Positions 10,301 to 23,230 of a stretch of 64,000 bases of DNA are shown here, piece after piece (the first letter of the stretch is position 1; every line of letters starts with the position of its first letter). Below the pieces are notes generated by a model, which was not told where the DNA came from, did no database searches, and saw only the letters and a program-made list of their open reading frames with translations. This stretch comes from Diorhabda sublineata (lineage: Eukaryota; Arthropoda; Insecta; Coleoptera; Chrysomelidae): the NCBI RefSeq assembly GCF_026230105.1, contig NC_079486.1:4278001-4342000 (forward strand). Direction: 5' to 3'. The translations under genes and the position numbers were made by a program.

Positions 10301-11719
10301 TGACAATGCCAAGTTTCGTAAAATAAAGTCAAGTCTTCGATGCTCTGCCATTGAAAGTGTCACCCCCATAATAATATAATATTCGGAAAGTGTGTTTCAC
10401 TATGACTTGACGGAGAGGGAAAATCCAAAAAGGCTCACTAATGGCATTGTTTTTTCTCAACAAAACTAATCAAAAAGTGGGAGAGAATTGTTAATTGTCG
10501 AAACGGTGAAGGGAAGATGGAATTCGGTAGCTCATTTGGAAATGCCTTATGTGATTTCGACAATGCCACGTTTCGTAAAAAAAAGTCAAGTCTTCGATGC
10601 TCTACCATTGAATGTGTCACCCCCATAATAATATAATGTTCGGGAAGTGTGTTTCACTATGACTTGACGGAGAGGGAATATCCAAAAAGGCTCACTAATG
10701 ACATTATTTTTTCTCAACAAAACTAATCAAAAAGTGGAAGAGAATTGTTAGTTGTCGAAACGGTGAAGGGAATATGGAATTCGGTAGGTCATTTAGAAAC
10801 ACGTTATGTGATTCTGACAATGCCAAGTTTCGTAAAAAAAAGTCAAGTCTTCGATGCTCTGCCATTGAATGTGTCACCCCCATAATAATATAATATTCGG
10901 AAAGTGTGTTTCACTATGATTTGACGGAGAGGGAAAATCCAAAAAGGCTCACTAATGGCATTGTTTTTTCTCAACAAAACTAATCAAAAAGTGGAAGAGA
11001 ATTGTTAGTTGTCGAAACGGTGAAGGGAATATGGAATTCGGTAGGTCATTTAGAAACACGTTATGTGATTCTGACAATGCCAAGTTTCGTAAAAAAAAGT
11101 CAAATCTTCGATGCTCTGCCATTGAATGTGTCACCCCCATAATAATATAATATTCGGGAAGTGTGTTTCACTATGACCTGACGGAGAGGGGAATATCCAA
11201 AAAGGCTCACTAATGACATTATTTTTTCTCAACAAAACTAATCAAAAAGTGGAAGAGAATTGTTAGTTGTCGAAACGGTGAAGGGAATATGGAATTCGGT
11301 AGGTCATTTAGAAACACGTTATGTGATTCTGACAATGCCAAGTTTCGTAAAAAAAAGTCAAATCTTCGATGCTCTGCCATTGAATGTGTCACCCCCATAA
11401 TAATATAATATTCGGGAAGTGTGTTTCACTATGACCTGACGGAGAGGGGAATATCCAAAAAGGCTCACTAATGACATTATTTTTTCTCAACAAAACTAAT
11501 CAAAAAGTGGAAGAGAATTGTTATTTGTCGAAACGGTGAAGGGAAGATGGAATTCGGTAGGTCATTTAGAAAAACGTTATGTGATTCCGACAATGCCACG
11601 TTTCGTAAAAAAAAGTCAAGTCTTCGATGCTCAGCCATTGAATGTGTCACCCCCATAATAATATAATATTCGGAAAGTGTGTTTCACTATGACTTGACGG
11701 AGACGGGAAAATCCAAAAA

Positions 11720-11841
11720 GGCTCACTAATGACATGTTTTCCTAAAAAAACTAATCAAAAAGTGGAAGAGAATTGTTAGTTGTCGAAACGGTGAAGGAAA
11801 TATGGAATTCGGTAGGTCATCTGGAAACGCCTTATGTGAAA
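11720..11841 (+). repeat. truncated monomer 1 (122 bp)
   Basis: This unit starts as an S' monomer (CATGTTTTCC) and stops at GGTCATCTGGAAACGCC then TTATGTGA, running directly into AAGGCTCACTAATGG of the next copy. Bases equivalent to monomer positions 124-255, 132 bp, are missing. That removes the oligo-A run, the C run and the ATAATAATATAAT tract. It has CCTTATG where six later S'-type copies have CCTCATG. It is followed by a type 3-like monomer with a 7-A run. Confidence 0.95.
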
Positions 11842-13640
11842 GGCTCACTAATGGCATTGTTTTTTCTCAACAAAACTAATCAAAAAGTGGGAGAGAATTG
11901 TTAATTGTCGAAACGGTGAAGGGAAGATGGAATTCGGTAGCTCATTTGGAAATGCCTTATGTGATTTCGACAATGCCACGTTTCGTAAAAAAAGTCAAGT
12001 CTTCGATGCTCTGCCATTGAATGTGTCACCCCCATAATAATATAATATTCGGGAAGTGTGTTTCACTATGACCTGACGGAGAGGGGAATATCCAAAAAGG
12101 CTCACTAATGACATTATTTTTTCTCAACAAAACTAATCAAAAAGTGGAAGAGAATTGTTAGTTGTCGAAACGGTGAAGGGAATATGGAATTCGGTAGGTC
12201 ATTTAGAAACACGTTATGTGATTCTGACAATGCCAAGTTTCGTAAAAAAAAGTCAAGTCTTCGATGCTCTGCCATTGAAAGTGTCACCCCCATAATAATA
12301 TAATATTCGGAAAGTGTGTTTCACTATGACTTGACGGAGAGGGAAAATCCAAAAAGGCTCACTAATGGCATTGTTTTTTCTCAACAAAACTAATCAAAAA
12401 GTGGGAGAGAATTGTTAATTGTCGAAACGGTGAAGGGAAGATGGAATTCGGTAGCTCATTTGGAAATGCCTTATGTGATTTCGACAATGCCACGTTTCGT
12501 AAAAAAAAGTCAAGTCTTCGATGCTCTGCCATTGAAAGTGTCACCCCCATAATAATATAATATTCGGAAAGTGTGTTTCACTATGACTTGACGGAGAGGG
12601 AATATCCAAAAAGGCTCACTAATGACATTATTTTTTCTCAACAAAACTAATCAAAAAGTGGAAGAGAATTGTTAGTTGTCGAAACGGTGAAGGGAATATG
12701 GAATTCGGTAGGTCATTTAGAAACACGTTATGTGATTCTGACAATGCCAAGTTTCGTAAAAAAAAGTCAAGTCTTCGATGCTCTGCCATTGAAAGTGTCA
12801 CCCCCATAATAATATAATATTCGGAAAGTGTGTTTCACTATGACTTGACGGAGAGGGAAAATCCAAAAAGGCTCACTAATGGCATTGTTTTTTCTCAACA
12901 AAACTAATCAAAAAGTGGGAGAGAATTGTTAATTGTCGAAACGGTGAAGGGAAGATGGAATTCGGTAGCTCATTTGGAAACGCCTCATGTGATTCCGACA
13001 ATGCCAAGTTTCGTAAAAAAAAGTCAAGTCTTCGATGCTCTGCCATTGAATGTGTCACCCCCATAATAATATAATATTCGGAAAGTGTGTTTCACTATGA
13101 TTTGACGGAGAGGGAAAATCCAAAAAGGCTCACTAATGGCATTGTTTTTTCTCAACAAAACTAATCAAAAAGTGGGAGAGAATTGTTAATTGTCGAAACG
13201 GTGAAGGGAAGATGGAATTCGGTAGCTCATTTGGAAATGCCTTATGTGATTTCGACAATGCCACGTTTCGTAAAAAAAGTCAAGTCTTCGATGCTCTGCC
13301 ATTGAATGTGTCACCCCCATAATAATATAATATTCGGGAAGTGTGTTTCACTATGACCTGACGGAGAGGGGAATATCCAAAAAGGCTCACTAATGACATT
13401 ATTTTTTCTCAACAAAACTAATCAAAAAGTGGAAGAGAATTGTTAGTTGTCGAAACGGTGAAGGGAATATGGAATTCGGTAGGTCATTTAGAAACACGTT
13501 ATGTGATTCTGACAATGCCAAGTTTCGTAAAAAAAAGTCAAGTCTTCGATGCTCTGCCATTGAAAGTGTCACCCCCATAATAATATAATATTCGGAAAGT
13601 GTGTTTCACTATGACTTGACGGAGAGGGAAAAACCAAAAA
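11842..13640 (+). repeat. 5-monomer offset duplication, 1285 bp
   Basis: The pair at 11842-12355 (a type 3-like monomer with a 7-A run and CTGCC, then type 1) recurs at 13127-13640, exactly 5 x 257 bp downstream. The first copy follows a truncated monomer and the second follows a full type 4 copy (12870). The intervening monomers are a type 3/1 hybrid (12356), type 1 (12613) and type 4 (12870). Confidence 0.82.
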
Positions 13641-14925
13641 GGCTCACTAATGGCATTGTTTTTTCTCAACAAAACTAATCAAAAAGTGGGAGAGAATTGT
13701 TAATTGTCGAAACGGTGAAGGGAAGATGGAATTCGGTAGCTCATTTGGAAATGCCTTATGTGATTTCGACAATGCCACGTTTCGTAAAAAAAAGTCAAGT
13801 CTTCGATGCTCTACCATTGAATGTGTCACCCCCATAATAATATAATGTTCGGGAAGTGTGTTTCACTATGACCTGACGGAGAGGGGAATATCCAAAAAGG
13901 CTCACTAATGACATTATTTTTTCTCAACAAAACTAATCAAAAAGTGGAAGAGAATTGTTAGTTGTCGAAACGGTGAAGGGAATATGGAATTCGGTAGGTC
14001 ATTTAGAAACACGTTATGTGATTCTGACAATGCCAAGTTTCGTAAAAAAAAGTCAAGTCTTCGATGCTCTGCCATTGAAAGTGTCACCCCCATAATAATA
14101 TAATATTCGGAAAGTGTGTTTCACTATGACTTGACGGAGAGGGAATATCCAAAAAGGCTCACTAATGACATTATTTTTTCTCAACAAAACTAATCAAAAA
14201 GTGGAAGAGAATTGTTAGTTGTCGAAACGGTGAAGGGAATATGGAATTCGGTAGGTCATTTAGAAACACGTTATGTGATTCTGACAATGCCAAGTTTCGT
14301 AAAAAAAAGTCAAGTCTTCGATGCTCTGCCATTGAAAGTGTCACCCCCATAATAATATAATATTCGGAAAGTGTGTTTCACTATGACTTGACGGAGAGGG
14401 AAAATCCAAAAAGGCTCACTAATGGCATTGTTTTTTCTCAACAAAACTAATCAAAAAGTGGGAGAGAATTGTTAATTGTCGAAACGGTGAAGGAAAGATG
14501 GAATTCGGTAGGTCATTTAGAAAAACGTTATGTGATTCCGACAATGCCACGTTTCGTAAAAAAAAGTCAAGTCTTCGATGCTCAGCCATTGAATGTGTCA
14601 CCCGCCATAATAATATAATATTCGGAAAGTGTGTTTCACTATGACTTGACGGAGACGGGAAAATCCAAAAAGGCTCACTAATGACATTTTTTCCTAAAAA
14701 AACTAATCAAAAAGTGGAAGAGAATTGTTAGTTGTCGAAACGGTGAAGGGAATATGGAATTCGGTAGGTCATTTAGAAACACGTTATGTGATTCTGACAA
14801 TGCCAAGTTTCGTAAAAAAAGTCAAGTCTTCGATGCTCTGCCATTGAAAGTGTCACCCCCATAATAATATAATATTCGGAAAGTGTGTTTCACTATGACT
14901 TGACGGAGACGGGAAAATCCAAAAA

Positions 14926-15047
14926 GGCTCACTAATGACATGTTTTCCTAAAAAAACTAATCAAAAAGTGGAAGAGAATTGTTAGTTGTCGAAACGGTGA
15001 AGGAAATATGGAATTCGGTAGGTCATCTGGAAACGCCTCATGTGAAA
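14926..15047 (+). repeat. truncated monomer 2 (122 bp)
   Basis: S'-type front and the same 132-bp deletion junction, CATGTGAAAGGCTCAC. It is preceded by an S monomer at 14672 and followed by the 7-A type 3-like monomer at 15048, as in the 17102 copy. This is part of the 2176-bp HOR. Confidence 0.95.
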
Positions 15048-17101
15048 GGCTCACTAATGGCATTGTTTTTTCTCAACAAAACTAATCAAAAAGTGGGAGA
15101 GAATTGTTAATTGTCGAAACGGTGAAGGGAAGATGGAATTCGGTAGCTCATTTGGAAATGCCTTATGTGATTTCGACAATGCCACGTTTCGTAAAAAAAG
15201 TCAAGTCTTCGATGCTCTGCCATTGAATGTGTCACCCCCATAATAATATAATATTCGGGAAGTGTGTTTCACTATGACCTGACGGAGAGGGGAATATCCA
15301 AAAAGGCTCACTAATGACATTATTTTTTCTCAACAAAACTAATCAAAAAGTGGAAGAGAATTGTTAGTTGTCGAAACGGTGAAGGGAATATGGAATTCGG
15401 TAGGTCATTTAGAAACACGTTATGTGATTCTGACAATGCCAAGTTTCGTAGAAAAAAGTCAAGTCTTCGATGCTCTGCCATTGAATGTGTCACCCCCATA
15501 ATAATATAATATTCGGGAAGTGTGTTTCACTATGACCTGACGGAGAGGGGAATATCCAAAAAGGCTCACTAATGACATTATTTTTTCTCAACAAAACTAA
15601 TCAAAAAGTGGAAGAGAATTGTTAGTTGTCGAAACGGTGAAGGGAATATGGAATTCGGTAGGTCATTTAGAAACACGTTATGTGATTCTGACAATGCCAA
15701 GTTTCGTAGAAAAAAGTCAAGTCTTCGATGCTCTGCCATTGAAAGTGTCACCCCCATAATAATATATTCGGAAAGTGTGTTTCACTATGACTTGACGGAG
15801 AGGGAAAATCCAAAAAGGCTCACTAATGGCATTGTTTTTTCTCAACAAAACTAATCAAAAAGTGGGAGAGAATTGTTAATTGTCGAAACGGTGAAGGGAA
15901 GATGGAATTCGGTAGCTCATTTGGAAATGCCTTATGTGATTTCGACAATGCCACGTTTCGTAAAAAAAAGTCAAGTCTTCGATGCTCTACCATTGAATGT
16001 GTCACCCCCATAATAATATAATGTTCGGGAAGTGTGTTTCACTATGACCTGACGGAGAGGGGAATATCCAAAAAGGCTCACTAATGACATTATTTTTTCT
16101 CAACAAAACTAATCAAAAAGTGGAAGAGAATTGTTAGTTGTCGAAACGGTGAAGGGAATATGGAATTCGGTAGGTCATTTAGAAACACGTTATGTGATTC
16201 TGACAATGCCAAGTTTCGTAAAAAAAAGTCAAGTCTTCGATGCTCTGCCATTGAAAGTGTCACCCCCATAATAATATAATATTCGGAAAGTGTGTTTCAC
16301 TATGACTTGACGGAGAGGGAAAATCCAAAAAGGCTCACTAATGGCATTGTTTTTTCTCAACAAAACTAATCAAAAAGTGGGAGAGAATTGTTAATTGTCG
16401 AAACGGTGAAGGAAAGATGGAATTCGGTAGGTCATTTAGAAAAACGTTATGTGATTCCGACAATGCCACGTTTCGTAAAAAAAAGTCAAGTCTTCGATGC
16501 TCAGCCATTGAATGTGTCACCCGCCATAATAATATAATATTCGGAAAGTGTGTTTCACTATGACTTGACGGAGAGGGAATATCCAAAAAGGCTCACTAAT
16601 GACATTATTTTTTCTCAACAAAACTAATCAAAAAGTGGAAGAGAATTGTTAGTTGTCGAAACGGTGAAGGGAATATGGAATTCGGTAGGTCATTTAGAAA
16701 CACGTTATGTGATTCAGACAATGCCAAGTTTCGTAAAAAAAAGTCAAGTCTTCGATGCTCTGCCATTGAAAGTGTCACCCCCATAATAATATAATATTCG
16801 GAAAGTGTGTTTCACTATGACTTGACGAAGACGGGAAAATCCAAAAAGGCTCACTAATGACATTTTTTCCTAAAAAAACTAATCAAAAAGTGGAAGAGAA
16901 TTGTTAGTTGTCGAAACGGTGAAGGGAATATGGAATTCGGTAGGTCATTTAGAAACACGTTATGTGATTCTGACAATGCCAAGTTTCGTAAAAAAAGTCA
17001 AGTCTTCGATGCTCTGCCATTGAAAGTGTCACCCCCATAATAATATAATATTCGGAAAGTGTGTTTCACTATGACTTGACGGAGACGGGAAAATCCAAAA
17101 A

Positions 17102-17223
17102 GGCTCACTAATGACATGTTTTCCTAAAAAAACTAATCAAAAAGTGGAAGAGAATTGTTAGTTGTCGAAACGGTGAAGGAAATATGGAATTCGGTAGGTC
17201 ATCTGGAAACGCCTCATGTGAAA
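17102..17223 (+). repeat. truncated monomer 3 (122 bp)
   Basis: Same deletion junction and same flanking monomers as the copy at 14926, exactly 2176 bp downstream of it. Confidence 0.95.
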
Positions 17224-18507
17224 GGCTCACTAATGGCATTGTTTTTTCTCAACAAAACTAATCAAAAAGTGGGAGAGAATTGTTAATTGTCGAAACGGTG
17301 AAGGGAAGATGGAATTCGGTAGCTCATTTGGAAATGCCTTATGTGATTTCGACAATGCCACGTTTCGTAAAAAAAGTCAAGTCTTCGATGCTCTGCCATT
17401 GAATGTGTCACCCCCATAATAATATAATATTCGGGAAGTGTGTTTCACTATGACCTGACGGAGAGGGGAATATCCAAAAAGGCTCACTAATGACATTATT
17501 TTTTCTCAACAAAACTAATCAAAAAGTGGAAGAGAATTGTTAGTTGTCGAAACGGTGAAGGGAATATGGAATTCGGTAGGTCATTTAGAAACACGTTATG
17601 TGATTCTGACAATGCCAAGTTTCGTAGAAAAAAGTCAAGTCTTCGATGCTCTGCCATTGAATGTGTCACCCCCATAATAATATAATATTCGGGAAGTGTG
17701 TTTCACTATGACCTGACGGAGAGGGGAATATCCAAAAAGGCTCACTAATGACATTATTTTTTCTCAACAAAACTAATCAAAAAGTGGAAGAGAATTGTTA
17801 GTTGTCGAAACGGTGAAGGGAATATGGAATTCGGTAGGTCATTTAGAAACACGTTATGTGATTCTGACAATGCCAAGTTTCGTAGAAAAAAGTCAAGTCT
17901 TCGATGCTCTGCCATTGAAAGTGTCACCCCCATAATAATATATTCGGAAAGTGTGTTTCACTATGACTTGACGGAGAGGGAAAATCCAAAAAGGCTCACT
18001 AATGGCATTGTTTTTTCTCAACAAAACTAATCAAAAAGTGGGAGAGAATTGTTAATTGTCGAAACGGTGAAGGGAAGATGGAATTCGGTAGCTCATTTGG
18101 AAATGCCTTATGTGATTTCGACAATGCCACGTTTCGTAAAAAAAAGTCAAGTCTTCGATGCTCTACCATTGAATGTGTCACCCCCATAATAATATAATGT
18201 TCGGGAAGTGTGTTTCACTATGACCTGACGGAGAGGGGAATATCCAAAAAGGCTCACTAATGACATTATTTTTTCTCAACAAAACTAATCAAAAAGTGGA
18301 AGAGAATTGTTAGTTGTCGAAACGGTGAAGGGAATATGGAATTCGGTAGGTCATTTAGAAACACGTTATGTGATTCTGACAATGCCAAGTTTCGTAAAAA
18401 AAAGTCAAGTCTTCGATGCTCTGCCATTGAAAGTGTCACCCCCATAATAATATAATATTCGGAAAGTGTGTTTCACTATGACTTGACGGAGAGGGAATAT
18501 CCAAAAA

Positions 18508-20537
18508 GGCTCACTAATGACATTATTTTTTCTCAACAAAACTAATCAAAAAGTGGAAGAGAATTGTTAGTTGTCGAAACGGTGAAGGGAATATGGAATT
18601 CGGTAGGTCATTTAGAAACACGTTATGTGATTCTGACAATGCCAAGTTTCGTAAAAAAAAGTCAAGTCTTCGATGCTCTGCCATTGAAAGTGTCACCCCC
18701 ATAATAATATAATATTCGGAAAGTGTGTTTCACTATGACTTGACGGAGAGGGAAAATCCAAAAAGGCTCACTAATGGCATTGTTTTTTCTCAACAAAACT
18801 AATCAAAAAGTGGGAGAGAATTGTTAATTGTCGAAACGGTGAAGGAAAGATGGAATTCGGTAGGTCATTTAGAAAAACGTTATGTGATTCCGACAATGCC
18901 ACGTTTCGTAAAAAAAAGTCAAGTCTTCGATGCTCAGCCATTGAATGTGTCACCCCCCATAATAATATAATATTCGGAAAGTGTGTTTCACTATGACTTG
19001 ACGGAGAGGGAATATCCAAAAAGGCTCACTAATGACATTATTTTTTCTCAACAAAACTAATCAAAAAGTGGAAGAGAATTGTTAGTTGTCGAAACGGTGA
19101 AGGGAATATGGAATTCGGTAGGTCATTTAGAAACACGTTATGTGATTCTGACAATGCCAAGTTTCGTAAAAAAAAGTCAAGTCTTCGATGCTCTGCCATT
19201 GAAAGTGTCACCCCCATAATAATATAATATTCGGAAAGTGTGTTTCACTATGACTTGACGGAGAGGGAAAATCCAAAAAGGCTCACTAATGGCATTGTTT
19301 TTTCTCAATAAAACTAATCAAAAAGTGGGAGAGAATTGTTAATTGTCGAAACGGTGAAGGGAAGATGGAATTCGGTAGCTCATTTGGAAATGCCTTATGT
19401 GATTCTGACAATGCCAAGTTTCGTAAAAAAAAGTCAAGTCTTCGATGCTCTGCCATTGAATGTGTCACCCCCATAATAATATAATATTCGGAAAGTGTGT
19501 TTCACTATGATTTGACGGAGAGGGAAAATCCAAAAAGGCTCACTAATGGCATTGTTTTTTCTCAACAAAACTAATCAAAAAGTGGGAGAGAATTGTTAAT
19601 TGTCGAAACGGTGAAGGAAAGATGGAATTCGGTAGGTCATTTAGAAAAACGTTATGTGATTCCGACAATGCCACGTTTCGTAAAAAAAAGTCAAGTCTTC
19701 GATGCTCTGCCATTGAATGTGTCACCCCCATAATAATATAATATTCGGGAAGTGTGTTTCACTATGACCTGACGGAGGGAATATCCAAAAAGGCTCACTA
19801 ATGACATTATTTTTTCTCAACAAAACTAATCAAAAAGTGGAAGAGAATTGTTAGTTGTCGAAACGGTGAAGGGAATATGGAATTCGGTAGGTCATTTAGA
19901 AACACGTTATGTGATTCTGACAATGCCAAGTTTCGTAAAAAAAAGTCAAGTCTTCGATGCTCTGCCATTGAAAGTGTCACCCCCATAATAATATGATATT
20001 CGGAAAGTGTGTTTCACTATGACTTGACGGAGAGGGAATATCCAAAAAGGCTCACTAATGACATTATTTTTTCTCAACAAAACTAATCAAAAAGTGGAAG
20101 AGAATTGTTAGTTGTCGAAACGGTGAAGGGAATATGGAATTCGGTAGGTCATTTAGAAACACGTTATGTGATTCTGACAATGCCAAGTTTCGTAAAAAAA
20201 AGTCAAGTCTTCGATGCTCTGCCATTGAAAGTGTCACCCCCATAATAATATAATATTCGGAAAGTGTGTTTCACTATGACTTGACGGAGAGGGAAAATCC
20301 AAAAAGGCTCACTAATGGCATTGTTCTTTCTCAACAAAACTAATCAAAAAGTGGGAGAGAATTGTTAATTGTCGAAACGGTGAAGGGAAGATGGAATTCG
20401 GTAGCTCATTTGGAAATGCCTTATGTGATTCTGACAATGCCAAGTTTCGTAAAAAAAAGTCAAGTCTTCGATGCTCTGCCATTGAATGTGTCACCCCCAT
20501 AATAATATAATATTCGGAAAGTGTGTTTCACTATGAC
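18508..20537 (+). repeat. ~2.0 kb duplicated block, copy A (offset 2692)
   Basis: This block matches 21200-23230 at an offset of 2692-2693 bp. Shared markers are TCTCAATAAAAC after 19280, the shortened linker GACGGAGGGAATATCC near 19772, ATAATATGATATTCGG near 19990 and GTTCTTTCTC near 20325. The 1-bp offset change comes from five C here against six C near 22420. The match ends where this copy continues into GACGGAGACGGG and a truncated monomer. Confidence 0.88.
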
Positions 20538-20563
20538 TTGACGGAGACGGGAAAATCCAAAAA

Positions 20564-20685
20564 GGCTCACTAATGACATGTTTTCCTAAAAAAACTAATC
20601 AAAAAGTGGAAGAGAATTGTTAGTTGTCGAAACGGTGAAGGAAATATGGAATTCGGTAGGTCATCTGGAAACGCCTCATGTGAAA
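20564..20685 (+). repeat. truncated monomer 4 (122 bp)
   Basis: Same deletion junction and S' front. It follows a type 3/type 1 hybrid (20306) and not an S monomer. It is again followed by a 7-A type 3-like monomer (20686) and a CGTAGAAAAAAG type 1 copy. Confidence 0.95.
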
Positions 20686-21199
20686 GGCTCACTAATGGCA
20701 TTGTTTTTTCTCAACAAAACTAATCAAAAAGTGGGAGAGAATTGTTAATTGTCGAAACGGTGAAGGGAAGATGGAATTCGGTAGCTCATTTGGAAATGCC
20801 TTATGTGATTTCGACAATGCCACGTTTCGTAAAAAAAGTCAAGTCTTCGATGCTCTGCCATTGAATGTGTCACCCCCATAATAATATAATATTCGGGAAG
20901 TGTGTTTCACTATGACCTGACGGAGAGGGGAATATCCAAAAAGGCTCACTAATGACATTATTTTTTCTCAACAAAACTAATCAAAAAGTGGAAGAGAATT
21001 GTTAGTTGTCGAAACGGTGAAGGGAATATGGAATTCGGTAGGTCATTTAGAAACACGTTATGTGATTCTGACAATGCCAAGTTTCGTAGAAAAAAGTCAA
21101 GTCTTCGATGCTCTGCCATTGAAAGTGTCACCCCCATAATAATATAATATTCGGAAAGTGTGTTTCACTATGACTTGACGGAGAGGGAATATCCAAAAA

Positions 21200-23230
21200 G
21201 GCTCACTAATGACATTATTTTTTCTCAACAAAACTAATCAAAAAGTGGAAGAGAATTGTTAGTTGTCGAAACGGTGAAGGGAATATGGAATTCGGTAGGT
21301 CATTTAGAAACACGTTATGTGATTCTGACAATGCCAAGTTTCGTAAAAAAAAGTCAAGTCTTCGATGCTCTGCCATTGAAAGTGTCACCCCCATAATAAT
21401 ATAATATTCGGAAAGTGTGTTTCACTATGACTTGACGGAGAGGGAAAATCCAAAAAGGCTCACTAATGGCATTGTTTTTTCTCAACAAAACTAATCAAAA
21501 AGTGGGAGAGAATTGTTAATTGTCGAAACGGTGAAGGAAAGATGGAATTCGGTAGGTCATTTAGAAAAACGTTATGTGATTCCGACAATGCCACGTTTCG
21601 TAAAAAAAAGTCAAGTCTTCGATGCTCAGCCATTGAATGTGTCACCCCCCATAATAATATAATATTCGGAAAGTGTGTTTCACTATGACTTGACGGAGAG
21701 GGAATATCCAAAAAGGCTCACTAATGACATTATTTTTTCTCAACAAAACTAATCAAAAAGTGGAAGAGAATTGTTAGTTGTCGAAACGGTGAAGGGAATA
21801 TGGAATTCGGTAGGTCATTTAGAAACACGTTATGTGATTCTGACAATGCCAAGTTTCGTAAAAAAAAGTCAAGTCTTCGATGCTCTGCCATTGAAAGTGT
21901 CACCCCCATAATAATATAATATTCGGAAAGTGTGTTTCACTATGACTTGACGGAGAGGGAAAATCCAAAAAGGCTCACTAATGGCATTGTTTTTTCTCAA
22001 TAAAACTAATCAAAAAGTGGGAGAGAATTGTTAATTGTCGAAACGGTGAAGGGAAGATGGAATTCGGTAGCTCATTTGGAAATGCCTTATGTGATTCTGA
22101 CAATGCCAAGTTTCGTAAAAAAAAGTCAAGTCTTCGATGCTCTGCCATTGAATGTGTCACCCCCATAATAATATAATATTCGGAAAGTGTGTTTCACTAT
22201 GATTTGACGGAGAGGGAAAATCCAAAAAGGCTCACTAATGGCATTGTTTTTTCTCAACAAAACTAATCAAAAAGTGGGAGAGAATTGTTAATTGTCGAAA
22301 CGGTGAAGGAAAGATGGAATTCGGTAGGTCATTTAGAAAAACGTTATGTGATTCCGACAATGCCACGTTTCGTAAAAAAAAGTCAAGTCTTCGATGCTCT
22401 GCCATTGAATGTGTCACCCCCCATAATAATATAATATTCGGGAAGTGTGTTTCACTATGACCTGACGGAGGGAATATCCAAAAAGGCTCACTAATGACAT
22501 TATTTTTTCTCAACAAAACTAATCAAAAAGTGGAAGAGAATTGTTAGTTGTCGAAACGGTGAAGGGAATATGGAATTCGGTAGGTCATTTAGAAACACGT
22601 TATGTGATTCTGACAATGCCAAGTTTCGTAAAAAAAAGTCAAGTCTTCGATGCTCTGCCATTGAAAGTGTCACCCCCATAATAATATGATATTCGGAAAG
22701 TGTGTTTCACTATGACTTGACGGAGAGGGAATATCCAAAAAGGCTCACTAATGACATTATTTTTTCTCAACAAAACTAATCAAAAAGTGGAAGAGAATTG
22801 TTAGTTGTCGAAACGGTGAAGGGAATATGGAATTCGGTAGGTCATTTAGAAACACGTTATGTGATTCTGACAATGCCAAGTTTCGTAAAAAAAAGTCAAG
22901 TCTTCGATGCTCTGCCATTGAAAGTGTCACCCCCATAATAATATAATATTCGGAAAGTGTGTTTCACTATGACTTGACGGAGAGGGAAAATCCAAAAAGG
23001 CTCACTAATGGCATTGTTCTTTCTCAACAAAACTAATCAAAAAGTGGGAGAGAATTGTTAATTGTCGAAACGGTGAAGGGAAGATGGAATTCGGTAGCTC
23101 ATTTAGAAATGCCTTATGTGATTCTGACAATGCCAAGTTTCGTAAAAAAAAGTCAAGTCTTCGATGCTCTGCCATTGAATGTGTCACCCCCATAATAATA
23201 TAATATTCGGAAAGTGTGTTTCACTATGAT
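21200..23230 (+). repeat. ~2.0 kb duplicated block, copy B
   Basis: Downstream partner of 18508-20537 with the same marker order. Changes unique to this copy include CATTTAGAAATGCC near 23102 and the six-C run near 22420. It is followed by a type 2 monomer (23256) in place of the truncated monomer that follows copy A. Confidence 0.88.

Larger units (their letters stand above)
3230..11719 (+). repeat. mixed satellite block with local 3-mer repeats
   Basis: Type 1, 2, 3 and 4 monomers alternate without one dominant long period. Two short tandem HORs are visible. The order 2-1-3 at 4258-5029 (772 bp) is repeated from 5030, where the third monomer (5545) is a type 3/type 2 hybrid. The second is the GATAAG-marked pair at 8629 and 9401. 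Type 5 and type S first appear at 6832 and 7090. Near 6364 the usual AAAGTGGGAG reads AAAGAGGGAG. No unique DNA or gene was seen. Confidence 0.85.
13641..17992 (+). repeat. 2176-bp higher-order repeat, two tandem units
   Basis: Units 13641-15816 and 15817-17992 have equal length, 8 full monomers plus one truncated one. From the S monomer (14672 and 16848) onward they match position for position: S, truncated, 7-A type 3-like, then two type 1 copies with CGTAGAAAAAAG, the second shortened to ATAATATATTCGG. Before that they differ in order. Unit 1 reads 3-1-1-2 and unit 2 reads 3-1-2-1. A third partial restart follows at 17993. Confidence 0.9.

Noticed and set aside
15648..15854. Plus-strand frame of 68 codons (also at 17824 and 27703)
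   Set aside because: It opens only where AT-tract changes (CATAATAATATATTCGG or ATCTTCG) remove the usual frame closure. It is a repeat by-product that overlaps the minus-strand chance frame.
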